From Anaerolineae bacterium (GTDB lineage Bacteria; Chloroflexota; Anaerolineae; Anaerolineales; E44-bin32): DNA of 33,095 nucleotides. The notes under the pieces are model-generated. The model searched no databases. It saw nothing but the letters and a program-made list of their open reading frames with translations, and was not told where the DNA came from. The stretch's first letter is position 1; every line of letters begins with the position of its first letter. Where the stretch lies: assembly GCA_030605795.1 (NCBI GenBank), contig JAUWHR010000016.1:1-33095 (forward strand), given 5' to 3'. Shown here in pieces: positions 23,207-31,575 of the stretch. Position numbers and translations under genes: made by a program.

Positions 23207-25303
23207 TTTGAAGCGTTAATTTCTCCACGAGGTGTGGCGGTAGTCGGAGCCTCCCAGAACCCGACAAAATTAGGCTACGGAGTCGCCCGTAACCTGGTTG
23301 TGTCCAATTATGGCGGTGCAATACATTTTATAAACCCTCGTGGTGGGCGGCTATTCGACCGACCGATTTACCCCGACTTGGCGAGTGTACCTGACCCGGT
23401 CGACCTGGCGATGGTTATGATTCCGGCTGCATTGGTGCCAGGGGTGCTGGAGGACTGTGGCCGGCGGGGAATCCGTTTTGCGATTGTCGGCGCAGGGGGG
23501 TTCCGAGAGATCGGACCTGAGGGGGAGGCGTTGGAGCGGCGTTGTTTGGAAATCGCCCACGCCCACGGTATTCATGTGCTTGGACCGAATTCCATCGGCT
23601 ATTTAGACACCCACCTTCCGATTAATGCCACCTTTCTACCTCTGCCAGGACCAATCCCAGGCGACATAGCCTTCCTGTCTCACTCGGGGGCTATCTGTGA
23701 AGCTGTGATCGATTGGGCGCGTGGCCAAGGTTTTGGCCTTTCACGTCTGGTCAGTCTGGGCAACCAGATGGACTTGACCGAAGGTGATCTACTGTCGGCG
23801 ATAGCAACCGATCCTAATACCCGGGTTGTAGCGATGTATATGGAGGGGGTTGGGGATGGACCGACCTTTATCGAGCAAGCCCGACGGGTGACAAGCGAGA
23901 AGCCGGTAGTGGCGATCAAGGTAGGGCGCTCGGAGGGTGGTCGGAGGGCGGTCGCATCTCATACTGGCGCCATGGCAGGGGAGGATGTGGCCTTTGACGC
24001 CGCCTTTCGCAAGGCGGGTGTGATCCGGGCTCGCCACAGCGAGGAAATGTTCGATTGGGCACGAGCGCTGGCTTGGTGTCCGTTGCCAACCGGCCCAAGG
24101 ATGGCAATACTAACTAATGCTGGCGGGCCAGGTGCGATCGCAGCCGATGCCCTGGAAGCCGTTGGTCTGGAATTGGCCGAATTAGCAGAATCGACTCAGG
24201 ATCAGTTGCGAGAGCTACTTCCACCGGCTGCTAGCACACGTAATCCAATCGATATGTTGGCTGGCGCCGGACCGAGGGAGTATGCCGATGGGCTGAGGAT
24301 GGCCCTGGCCGACAGTGGCGTGGATGGTGTGATTGTGATCTTGCCACCGCCGCCGATGACTACCGCAGCGGAAGTGGCTGGTGCCATCATCCCGGTTATT
24401 CGCTCGACTTCAAAACCGGTTGTAATCGCGTTAATGGGAGAGGAGTTAATTGCTCATGCGGCACGACTCTTTAGGCAATCGCATATCCCCGATTACCGTT
24501 TTCCAGAGCGAGCCGCCTCTGCTATGCAGGTGTTGGTGGAGCGCGCTCGGCAGCTGGTGGAGCCAGCTGAGACACTACCCTGCCTGACGCGTATCCGAAT
24601 TGAAGCAGCCCGGCAGGCGCTGAACGGAGCTGAGGTGGGTGAGACCGGCTTTGTGGATGCAGTAATTGCTGCCAAGGTAGTGGAGAGCTACGGTATCCAA
24701 ACACCACCCACAATCCTTGCCCACACATCGGAGGAGGCAGTGGAGGCCGCCAATCGAATGGGTTACCCGGTAGCGCTCAAGATCGTCTCGGCTGATCTTC
24801 CTCATAAGTCTGATGTTGGTGGTGTGTTACTCGACCTGGAGACTCCACGGGAAGTGGCGGAGGGATTTAAACGGGTGAGCGATATCCCCGATGTAGCCAA
24901 GGTGCAGGCGGGCATTTTGGGAGTGATAGTTCAAGCGATGGTACCCCCAGGCCAGGATGTGATCGTCGGTGTAGTGCGGGATGCGCAGTTCGGTCCTCTG
25001 ATGATGTTTGGTTCGGGTGGCGTGGAAGTAGAAGCTCTAAAGGACGTCGCATTCGCTTTAGCGCCGCTCACTCAGCATGAAGCCGAGGATATGCTGGAGC
25101 GGACATGGGCTGGTCGCCGTTTGCAGGGCTATCGCAACTTACTACCAACTGACCGGGCGGCGGTAGTGGATGTCTTGCTGCGCTTGGGGCAGTTGTCGGT
25201 TGATCTACCTCAAGTGGCGGAAGTAGAGATCAATCCACTGCGCGCTCTTCCCGGTGAGGATGGGGCAATGGCGATGGATGTGCGGTTGCGGTTGGAGCCG
25301 TGA
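23204..25303 (+). CDS. ADP-forming acetyl/acyl-CoA synthetase, fused alpha-beta subunits
   Basis: This 699-residue enzyme interconverts acyl-CoA + ADP + Pi with acid + CoA + ATP, giving substrate-level ATP from acyl-CoA. The CoA-binding domain is at the start (LISPRGVAVVGASQNPTKLGYGV). A succinyl-CoA-ligase-like domain follows with H253 in ASHTGAMAGED, the phospho-His candidate. The ATP-grasp domain occupies the last ~230 residues (YPVALKIVSADLPHKSDVGGV, VGVVRDAQFGPLMMFGSGGVEVE, EVEINPLRAL). No acetyltransferase domain is attached, which distinguishes it from Pat-type protein acetyltransferases. The acyl substrate is unknown. An in-frame ATG at 23159 would add 15 residues made of repeat DNA, so 23204 is preferred because AAGGGA lies 7 bases before it. 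Confidence 0.9.
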   Translation: MFEALISPRGVAVVGASQNPTKLGYGVARNLVVSNYGGAIHFINPRGGRLFDRPIYPDLASVPDPVDLAMVMIPAALVPGVLEDCGRRGIRFAIVGAGGFREIGPEGEALERRCLEIAHAHGIHVLGPNSIGYLDTHLPINATFLPLPGPIPGDIAFLSHSGAICEAVIDWARGQGFGLSRLVSLGNQMDLTEGDLLSAIATDPNTRVVAMYMEGVGDGPTFIEQARRVTSEKPVVAIKVGRSEGGRRAVASHTGAMAGEDVAFDAAFRKAGVIRARHSEEMFDWARALAWCPLPTGPRMAILTNAGGPGAIAADALEAVGLELAELAESTQDQLRELLPPAASTRNPIDMLAGAGPREYADGLRMALADSGVDGVIVILPPPPMTTAAEVAGAIIPVIRSTSKPVVIALMGEELIAHAARLFRQSHIPDYRFPERAASAMQVLVERARQLVEPAETLPCLTRIRIEAARQALNGAEVGETGFVDAVIAAKVVESYGIQTPPTILAHTSEEAVEAANRMGYPVALKIVSADLPHKSDVGGVLLDLETPREVAEGFKRVSDIPDVAKVQAGILGVIVQAMVPPGQDVIVGVVRDAQFGPLMMFGSGGVEVEALKDVAFALAPLTQHEAEDMLERTWAGRRLQGYRNLLPTDRAAVVDVLLRLGQLSVDLPQVAEVEINPLRALPGEDGAMAMDVRLRLEP

Positions 25304-25405
25304 TGGTTGGTTTTTTTAATGGTGGTGATAGTCACCCCCAACCTTCCTGGAGGTTTTAAGCTTCTGGGAAAGTGTTTATCGCGCCGGATATTCGATATGC
25401 TACTA

Positions 25406-25429
25406 CGGTGGGGTTCACAGGCCCCACCG
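25406..25429. terminator. Hairpin between convergent genes
   Basis: CGGTGGGG (25406-25413) pairs with CCCCACCG (25422-25429) around an 8-base loop. It lies between the ends of the acyl-CoA synthetase (+) and psuG (-) genes. Neither side has a proper T-tract. Confidence 0.5.
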
Positions 25430-25447
25430 GATTAACATCCGATAAAA

Positions 25448-26386
25448 TCAAGTAATAGCTTGGGCAATGGCGGCTGCCACACAGGCGTTGTTCGGCAACA
25501 AAGCCAGATTCGCCTGAAGGGTGGCGCCACCGGTCAGGTCGGCCAGACGACTCAGCAGGAAAGGGGTAAGGTTCTGGCCAGTGATCCCTGATGCCTGAGC
25601 CTCTGCTTCAGATTGCACCAGAGCCTTTTCAACTATTTCATTCGGTACGGAGACATTCTCAGGGCACGGGATGCATATCAGGGCTCCGCTGCCTAAACCC
25701 ATACCCCAATGCGAACTCAGGATAGCGGCAACCTCGGCAGCCGTATCTGCGCGTGTGCTAACCGGCAATCCGCTACCCCGACTGAAGAAAGCGGGGAACT
25801 CATCAGTCTTCCATCCGATAACTGGCACCCCGGCAGTCTCCAGCCATTCCAGTGTGCGTGGCAGGTCAAGGATGGCTTTAGCGCCGGAGCAGACCACTGC
25901 CACCGGTGTGCGGGCCAGTTCGAGCAAGTCGGCTGAGACGTCACCTGTTTTGCCGCGATGAACCCCTCCGATACCGCCGGTGGCAAGAACCTGCACCCCG
26001 GCGGCGTACGACACATACATAGTCGCTGCCACTGTAGTGCCCCCGCTCTGGCTTTTAGCGCTTACCACTCCCAGGTCGCGACGGCTTATTTTGCACATCT
26101 TCGTCTCTATTGCTAGGCGCTCAAGCTCTTCTCTAGATATTCCGAAGTGGACTTGACCGCTGAGCAGGGCGACCGTAGCCGGACTAGCGCCGACCGAAAT
26201 GACCTCGGCCTCTACGCGACGGGCAAGTTCGATGTTGACCGGTCGGGGCAGGCCGTGGGTGATGACAGCCGACTCAAGCGCCACGACCGGTTCGCCGGCC
26301 ACCATAGCGGCGGCGACATCCGGGTGGACATGGAGCCAGGAGGGAATGCCGCGCGGGATAGGTTTCGATACTTTAAGCCTCGGCAT
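25448..26386 (-). CDS. psuG: Pseudouridine-5'-phosphate glycosidase
   Basis: This protein of about 312 residues splits pseudouridine 5'-phosphate into uracil and ribose 5-phosphate, salvaging pseudouridine from RNA. Family motifs are present in order: VVALESAVITHGLPRP, VALLSGQVHFGI, KISRRDLG, GGTTVAATM, VLATGGIGGVHRG, FPAFFSRGSGLPV and NLTPFLLSRL. The frame could start at TTG 26392, but ATG 26386 is preferred. It overlaps the end of the upstream membrane-protein gene by 14 bp, so translation is likely coupled. The usual partner kinase psuK is not adjacent. Confidence 0.92.
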   Translation of the reverse strand: MPRLKVSKPIPRGIPSWLHVHPDVAAAMVAGEPVVALESAVITHGLPRPVNIELARRVEAEVISVGASPATVALLSGQVHFGISREELERLAIETKMCKISRRDLGVVSAKSQSGGTTVAATMYVSYAAGVQVLATGGIGGVHRGKTGDVSADLLELARTPVAVVCSGAKAILDLPRTLEWLETAGVPVIGWKTDEFPAFFSRGSGLPVSTRADTAAEVAAILSSHWGMGLGSGALICIPCPENVSVPNEIVEKALVQSEAEAQASGITGQNLTPFLLSRLADLTGGATLQANLALLPNNACVAAAIAQAIT

Positions 26387-27848
26387 CTCCAATTTCTTTC
26401 GATCGAATCAGGAAACGGATGTGATCAACAACCATGTTGATGTCTGGAGGAGGATTCAGATCTGGCTCGGTCTCCAGTCGATGAACCATCTGATTGAGTT
26501 GCTGGTGGAAAACGCTGAGCATCTCGAAGCATCGGTAACTTTTGGGTAACTCCCCATGCTTCCATGTCCTGATCAATTCCTGGATTCCATCTGCAGTTCG
26601 CTCACCCAAGTAGCGATCGTGCTCGCGAGCCTGATAATCTGCTGAGTCGTATAGGTTAGCTCTTTGTAGGTCCCTCCAGGTGGCCATCATTGTCTTGGCA
26701 GGACCGGTATCGCTCGGTGCAGAGGGGAATTGATCGTCACGCACTTCCCAGGTGCCCACGCCAACCCACGCCAACTCCAGGCCGTTGTCCTGCAGGTCCT
26801 GTTTCAGTTGTTCGGTGTGGAAATGTTCGCTAAGCTGACGACGAGGGATCTGGATGAGCGACCCTTGATCCTCTGGCTGGTCGGCCTTTCCCGGCGAAGG
26901 TTCTCCTTCTTCCAGCATGCGCGAAGGCTGCAGCGCGAGAAACTCTTCAATCGTGTTCCGGGCGACAAACTTCCGGATTTCCCGGCTTACAATTTCAGGG
27001 AGCGTATCTTCCCATTTACGCTGCCCCTCTTTCTTTACGGCTTGTCCATATACCAAGCGACGGATGCCATCTTCCGTGAAGGGGTAGGGGTTTTGCAGAC
27101 TACGCTGTTGCCCACCACTGTAGACTCTAAAGAGCATTTGTGCGTCGCGAGCATAGACCTCAATGCCATCCCTGGTCACGGCTCGCACCTCATCGACTTT
27201 GCCAAGCTGGTCTCGAAGGTCGACGACGCCCCGCAAACGTTCAAAACCCTCAATGAAGGGTCTCCTCGTTTTTTGGTCATCTGTAGACGGGCCATAGACT
27301 CTTGGAAGACCTTCCTCGGTTTCGAAAACAGCTGCAAATCCGAGGTGCACATTAATGTAACCGGGGCCGCCGATTCGCAGTAGAGGATTGTTGGAATGTT
27401 CGGCTTCCAGATCGTTGATATCACCTCTGTTGATCATGAGTGTCGGGTAACCCAATCCGAAGAGTGCGCCAAGGAGATAATTGGCCGCGACCCAAAAGGA
27501 GTCAAGTTCAAAAAGATCAGTGAGGTACAGCGATCCGACGAATAGACCGCTCAGGATAGCCGCTACGACAGGGAGCAGATGGACGAGCACTCGCGGATGG
27601 AAGAATGGAAGAAAGGTGTTGATTAAAATGTAAACTACAGTTGGCAATCGCAGCTGCCATTCGAGGGGTAGCTCACCAGGAAAGTCTGCCAGCAAGACGA
27701 TAATAAACCAATAAAGAACAAAGGAAACGCCTACAAGAGACAGGCGGATGACCGCGCTGGTCTTATTCTTGGCGAGAAGCAAATCTGCAAAGGGTTTGAC
27801 GACAGACTGTACTGCACTGGTTGGACGGACATATGCTTGCTGGCTCAT
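26373..27848 (-). CDS. Membrane protein with SPFH/band-7-like domain (second of a pair)
   Basis: This 491-residue protein has four hydrophobic segments near residues 34-54, 69-83, 88-110 and 117-137. A cytoplasmic or external SPFH-like region follows: a GGPG turn, AAVFETEEGLPRVYGP, FERLRGVVDLRDQ and VRAVTRDGIEVYARDAQMLF, then a helical part with EIVSREIRKFVARNTIEEFL. The C-terminal 100 residues are hydrophilic. It resembles the upstream gene in architecture, so the pair may form a hetero-oligomer in the way HflK and HflC do (inference). GGAGGACG precedes the ATG, which overlaps the upstream stop as ATGA. psuG follows with overlap. I do not recognise a named family for the full protein. Confidence 0.75.
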   Translation of the reverse strand: MSQQAYVRPTSAVQSVVKPFADLLLAKNKTSAVIRLSLVGVSFVLYWFIIVLLADFPGELPLEWQLRLPTVVYILINTFLPFFHPRVLVHLLPVVAAILSGLFVGSLYLTDLFELDSFWVAANYLLGALFGLGYPTLMINRGDINDLEAEHSNNPLLRIGGPGYINVHLGFAAVFETEEGLPRVYGPSTDDQKTRRPFIEGFERLRGVVDLRDQLGKVDEVRAVTRDGIEVYARDAQMLFRVYSGGQQRSLQNPYPFTEDGIRRLVYGQAVKKEGQRKWEDTLPEIVSREIRKFVARNTIEEFLALQPSRMLEEGEPSPGKADQPEDQGSLIQIPRRQLSEHFHTEQLKQDLQDNGLELAWVGVGTWEVRDDQFPSAPSDTGPAKTMMATWRDLQRANLYDSADYQAREHDRYLGERTADGIQELIRTWKHGELPKSYRCFEMLSVFHQQLNQMVHRLETEPDLNPPPDINMVVDHIRFLIRSKEIGDAEA

Positions 27849-29389
27849 CGTCCTCCTCCAGCATTGGTTTCTGAGCAATTAGCATTCAGCGATGAAAGGT
27901 CATCCAAAATTTCATTCAGCTGGATCACCAGGTTGGTGCTGTCGGTCACCAGGCCTCGTTGACTACAAAGGCGGATGGCACTATGGATGACAGACCTGAG
28001 TGAGTCCCGCATATGGGGTGTCTTGCCTTCTCCCAGTTGCTGGCGCAACTCGGTGGTCAGATCACGGATGAGGGTGGCACACGCTTCCGCTTCCCCTCGA
28101 TGGCGAGCATCCTTTACCTCTTCCTTTGCCCGGGCGAGGGCTGCTTGTACATCGCCAGCCCAGGCCTCGCGCCAGCGCAACATCCGCTCCTTGCGTACAT
28201 CATCGGGCAGGTAAAGGTCGGTAATCCCCCCCACACTCAGCACGCGAATGCCGCGTGAGAGAAGAATGGAGTACTCACGGCTGACATCCACTTGACGCTT
28301 GCCGTTCTGCGCACGGGTCTCTACTGTGTGGAAGGTCAATCGAGCCTGAATGAGTTCTTTGATAACCTGCAATGGGGGGGTATCGGTCTTCGTCTGATTG
28401 ACCAGCTCCTGCAGTGTTTTATCTTTGACCATCTCCCGCCATAGATCAATGGCCAGGCGCAGGGGAAGCTTGGTCCAAGGTAGATCTTCGAATTCACTGT
28501 AAGCGTGACCGTAGACAGCCCTTTCCACCGCTGTCTGGTTGAAGTCATAAGGTGGTTTATTGGCATCGCGGCCTTCGCGTGGTTCGTCGTTGTGTCCTGG
28601 GTCGAGCATGAAGGTGACGCTTAAGTCGGTTGAGACGGGAATTCCATCGCGAGTGATGGCGAATGAATTGACCTTATCTAGTTTGACCGGCTCACCAGCT
28701 GGAGGGGTGAAGCCTTCGGTCATACGAACCTGACGGCGGAGGTCGAGCGATTCAGCTCGCCACTCTCCCCGGTTACTGAAAGCTACACCAGGTCTGACAG
28801 GTCGGGTGAATTGGGTGTTAGTGCGTAAAACAGCGGTGCTGGCAAAATCTATCAAAAACACACCCGGTGCTCTGCGCATCTGCTCTCCATATGCTTCTTT
28901 GGCTTCCCCGTTGCGGATGAAAGTCGCCGGGCCGCGCTCGCCGACTAAAAAGCCCAGCAGGCGACGAATAACGGCCAAGCGCTCCTTCAGTTTACCAACT
29001 GGAAGTACGAATTGGGCGATGAAACCGGTCGTAAGCAGCAAGGTGAGCAAACCTAGACCTAGGTGGGTGAAAACCGTGCGAGTAATAGATGCGCTTGCGT
29101 CGAGCAGAACGTAAATATTGATCGGTATCCAGGCTCCCAAGATTGCAAGGCGAAAGAATGCAGCCAGAGTTCGTTGGGTTTCACGGATCCAAAATAGGAG
29201 ATTGGCGATAAAAACAAAGAGCGCGATGGCTGATAGCAGACCTAGGAGCAATAAAGTATCAGCGGGAAGTATACCAGGGGTAGTAATCTCGATTGCAGCG
29301 TTAAGCGCCCAATAATAAAGTACGGCAGTGAGCCCAAAGCCGAGGAGGGCAATAAAACCAGGACGGCGGTAAAGAGGTACAACATCCAT
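27845..29389 (-). CDS. Membrane protein with SPFH/band-7-like domain (first of a pair)
   Basis: This 514-residue protein has four hydrophobic segments near residues 11-32, 43-67, 80-97 and 107-130. An SPFH-like region follows: FLIDFASTAVLRTNTQF, PVRPGVAFSNRGEW, SLDLRRQVRM and VNSFAITRDGIPVSTDLSVT. A long helical part follows (LRWREAWAGDVQAALARAKEE, EACATLIRDLTTELRQQL) that probably drives oligomerisation. The function is unknown; SPFH proteins organise membrane domains and regulate proteases. The ATG at 29389 fits the hydrophobic N-terminus, though GTG at 29416 is possible. A fold-back repeat ends 70 bp upstream and supplies a candidate promoter. The stop overlaps the next gene's start as ATGA. 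Confidence 0.75.
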   Translation of the reverse strand: MDVVPLYRRPGFIALLGFGLTAVLYYWALNAAIEITTPGILPADTLLLLGLLSAIALFVFIANLLFWIRETQRTLAAFFRLAILGAWIPINIYVLLDASASITRTVFTHLGLGLLTLLLTTGFIAQFVLPVGKLKERLAVIRRLLGFLVGERGPATFIRNGEAKEAYGEQMRRAPGVFLIDFASTAVLRTNTQFTRPVRPGVAFSNRGEWRAESLDLRRQVRMTEGFTPPAGEPVKLDKVNSFAITRDGIPVSTDLSVTFMLDPGHNDEPREGRDANKPPYDFNQTAVERAVYGHAYSEFEDLPWTKLPLRLAIDLWREMVKDKTLQELVNQTKTDTPPLQVIKELIQARLTFHTVETRAQNGKRQVDVSREYSILLSRGIRVLSVGGITDLYLPDDVRKERMLRWREAWAGDVQAALARAKEEVKDARHRGEAEACATLIRDLTTELRQQLGEGKTPHMRDSLRSVIHSAIRLCSQRGLVTDSTNLVIQLNEILDDLSSLNANCSETNAGGGR

Positions 29390-29451
29390 CGTTCCGAGAT
29401 TGTATCCCAAACACACGGTCAGGCCAAACGGGTTATATGTTTGAGTTGGAT

Positions 29452-29480
29452 ATCTTATGACTCCACTGAAAAAAGGTCAA
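29452..29480 (-). promoter_or_regulatory. Candidate hybrid promoter from fold-back repeat into the SPFH pair
   Basis: On the minus strand TTGACC (29480-29475, inside the repeat) and TAAGAT (29457-29452, in flanking DNA) are separated by 17 bp. Transcription would begin near 29445, about 55 bp before the ATG at 29389. No other promoter was recognised closer to the gene. Confidence 0.45.
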
Positions 29481-29582
29481 CCGCGAGAAGAGGACCGGTA
29501 TCTGTGGGGGTGCGGGCTGCGCCCGCACCCCCACATATACCTCTCCCCACTCCTCGAGGGTAGTTTTTTTTTCAGTGCACTC
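29459..29582. mobile_element. MITE-like fold-back repeat, copy 2
   Basis: It is nearly identical to copy 1 at 9570-9690 across the whole length, with a few substitutions and two or three extra T in the right-hand T run. The inner stem (29498-29540) has one mismatch. Flanks give TTAT on both sides of the element (29455-29458 and 29583-29586). The match becomes TCTTAT if the last two bases of the element are counted as flank. It has no coding capacity. It lies in the intergenic space between the SPFH pair and the divergently transcribed roadblock gene. Confidence 0.85.
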
Positions 29583-29700
29583 TTATCTGAAAGGGAAAAA
29601 TATGGGTAATCCACCGGGTGGAAGCTTGCCTTGGCGGACTATTCGGGATACCCTTGGATCATAGATCGCGAAAGACCGTGGATGGTGCGGGGGTGATGAG

Positions 29701-30093
29701 ATGGTTACACGTCAATCAGAGCTGCTTCGTGTGCTAAGTCAATTAGCTGATGAACTGCCTGATCCTGTTTGGGTCGCACTAGTAGACAGTGATGGCCTGG
29801 TTATGGCTTGTGTTCCTGCTGAACCTCCAGTGGATCCGGAGGGTATTTCGGCGATGACGGCGGCCTTGGTAATAACTGGCGAGCGCGTCTTGGAAGAGAT
29901 CGAAGGCGGCCAAATCCATTACGCCAGTGTCGCTGGTTCGCGACGACAGCTCCTGATGGTTCTCCTGGAAAATGACCGCTTCCTCTCGATCGGGTTGGGG
30001 CCCGAGATTCCACCACGAGCAACCTTCAGTCTACTCAGCCGCAGGGTGCCTGAATTAATACATGCGCTTCAGATGCGCTTCACAACTATTTAA
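29701..30093 (+). CDS. Roadblock/LC7-domain protein
   Basis: This 130-residue single-domain protein has the roadblock pattern: an N-terminal amphipathic helix (ELLRVLSQLADEL), then VWVALVDSDGLVMACV, a central helix ISAMTAALVITGERVLEEI, QIHYASVAGSRRQLLMVLL, and a final helix. In bacteria such proteins dimerise and often act with MglA-like small GTPases in polarity or membrane signalling. No GTPase gene is nearby, so its partner is unknown. The ATG at 29701 has only a weak GGGGTG-type site. The gene stands between two fold-back repeat copies, one ending 118 bp upstream and another starting 6 bp past its stop. Confidence 0.75.
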   Translation: MVTRQSELLRVLSQLADELPDPVWVALVDSDGLVMACVPAEPPVDPEGISAMTAALVITGERVLEEIEGGQIHYASVAGSRRQLLMVLLENDRFLSIGLGPEIPPRATFSLLSRRVPELIHALQMRFTTI

Positions 30094-30098
30094 TGAAT

Positions 30099-30203
30099 GA
30101 GTGCACTGAAAAAAAGCCAATGTGCAAGAAAGAAATGTGAGCAACGCCCACACTCCACATATACCCCCTTTTTCCCGCCGGTGACCACTTTTTTAAAAGA
30201 CTC
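30099..30203. repeat. Decayed fold-back repeat, copy 3
   Basis: The left tip GAGTGCACTGAAAAAAAG is an exact match to the family tip. CCACATATACCCCC further on matches the right inner arm, and the right end CTTTTTTAAAAGACTC is a degraded version of TTTTTTCAGTGCACTC. The inner stem is largely lost. It starts 6 bp after the roadblock stop. Confidence 0.65.
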
Positions 30204-30233
30204 TTTAATCCAATAACCGGATTTTGTGGTATG

Positions 30234-30262
30234 TTGTCAAGATTTGAGATAGACGGTAACAT
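30234..30262 (+). promoter_or_regulatory. Sigma-70-type promoter of the lipoprotein gene
   Basis: TTGTCA (30234-30239) and TAACAT (30257-30262) are 17 bp apart, 39 bp before the lipoprotein ATG. It lies just outside the decayed repeat. Confidence 0.55.
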
Positions 30263-30301
30263 AACCAGGCTGACTATTAAATACTCGACATAGGAGATCT
30301 T

Positions 30302-31480
30302 ATGAGGCGTCGGAATATACCTTTCGTTTGTGCGATGCTACTTATCGCGGCTATGCTTGCCTGTAACCTTCCATCACCTTCCACGCCGTCGGCAACTGAA
30401 GTTGAGCCGCCATTGGAAACTGAAGCCCCGCCGCCAACCTCCGAGCTGCCTACATCGACATCAGAGCCGCCAACCGCAGAACCGCCGCCAGATCCATTGG
30501 TCGCAGTGCATCAGGGAGATCATTTCCATATCTATGCCCTGGACGGGTCGTTGGTAGAAACCCGTTTAGCGACCGGTATGGATACATGGGCTCAACCCAA
30601 CTCGTATCAGGTGGTCGGAGATACGATCTACTATGTGGACAGTGGTGGTGACGGCCTGGGCGGTAATGTAAAACGGGTTACCGCAGCCGGCGTTGAGGAT
30701 CTCGCTTTCACGACTGTCCCTAACCTAGTGACCCTCACATTCGCAGTATCAGAGGATGAATCTAAAATCGCCTGGGCTGCAGGGGAGTGGGGAAACAGTG
30801 AGCTATGGACCTCAGATATCAACGGCGGTGGAGCGCAATTAATCATCCAAAGTGATCCCAGCCTTGGGCTGGAGGATTTCTACGTCCTGGAAACATATCG
30901 CTGGACCGTGGATGGAGATCTGTTGTTTTCATGGCAGATTAGTGGTATTGGCAACTTGGCATATTTTGGATACTCCAGCATGTACCGTTATCGTCCGGCG
31001 ACCGGTGAGATCGCCGCGCTGTGTGAGGCGCCGGCGGGTGGTGGTATGCCATGTTGGAGCATCGTCTCAGATGATGATCTCTACCTGGTTGGAACCTGTA
31101 TGGGTGAATCGGAGATCCCTGGCGTACGGGAGCGAGAGGTGAGCACAGGGATCGAGACCGTGTTGCCGTTGCTGCCCAACCAGGATCAATCAGGTTCGGC
31201 TGCCTATTCACCCTCTGGCTCAAGACTGGCCTACGCCTATGTCCGAGGGGGTATGGACGATATTGACGGCTACATCGCTGTCCGCCTTAATCCGGGGGGT
31301 GATCCCCAATCCATCGTCTCAGTGCTCGACGGAAGCTTCAGGAATATCTATTGGGTTGATGAGGATCGGATGGTGGTGCAAGGCTCGGAAGCGGAGATCA
31401 CTCGAATCTATCTACTCACGCTCGACGGTGTTCTTACGCCGATAGCGGAGGGTGAGTTGATCGGTCTGATACAGCCTTGA
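30302..31480 (+). CDS. Lipoprotein with proline/threonine-rich linker and beta-propeller-like domain
   Basis: This 392-residue protein starts MRRRNIPFVCAMLLIAAM and has the lipobox LAC with Cys21 as the lipid site, so it is exported and membrane-anchored. Residues about 23-66 are rich in Pro, Thr, Ser and Glu, a flexible spacer. The rest has repeated short beta motifs such as HFHIYALDGS, IYYVDSGGDG, SEDESKIAWAAGEWGNSELW, YSPSGSRLAYAYV and IYLLTLDG. These fit a TolB/PD40-like beta-propeller, often a protein- or ligand-binding surface. No catalytic motif was seen. TAGGAGATCTT precedes the ATG. Confidence 0.78.
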   Translation: MRRRNIPFVCAMLLIAAMLACNLPSPSTPSATEVEPPLETEAPPPTSELPTSTSEPPTAEPPPDPLVAVHQGDHFHIYALDGSLVETRLATGMDTWAQPNSYQVVGDTIYYVDSGGDGLGGNVKRVTAAGVEDLAFTTVPNLVTLTFAVSEDESKIAWAAGEWGNSELWTSDINGGGAQLIIQSDPSLGLEDFYVLETYRWTVDGDLLFSWQISGIGNLAYFGYSSMYRYRPATGEIAALCEAPAGGGMPCWSIVSDDDLYLVGTCMGESEIPGVREREVSTGIETVLPLLPNQDQSGSAAYSPSGSRLAYAYVRGGMDDIDGYIAVRLNPGGDPQSIVSVLDGSFRNIYWVDEDRMVVQGSEAEITRIYLLTLDGVLTPIAEGELIGLIQP

Positions 31481-31575
31481 TCTAGGGCGCAATATAAATG
31501 GTGATGTAGATATTGCTTACTATGTTCACCCTTTTATGGGTTGACCTTTTAGGGTATATCCTCTAGACTGGAATC

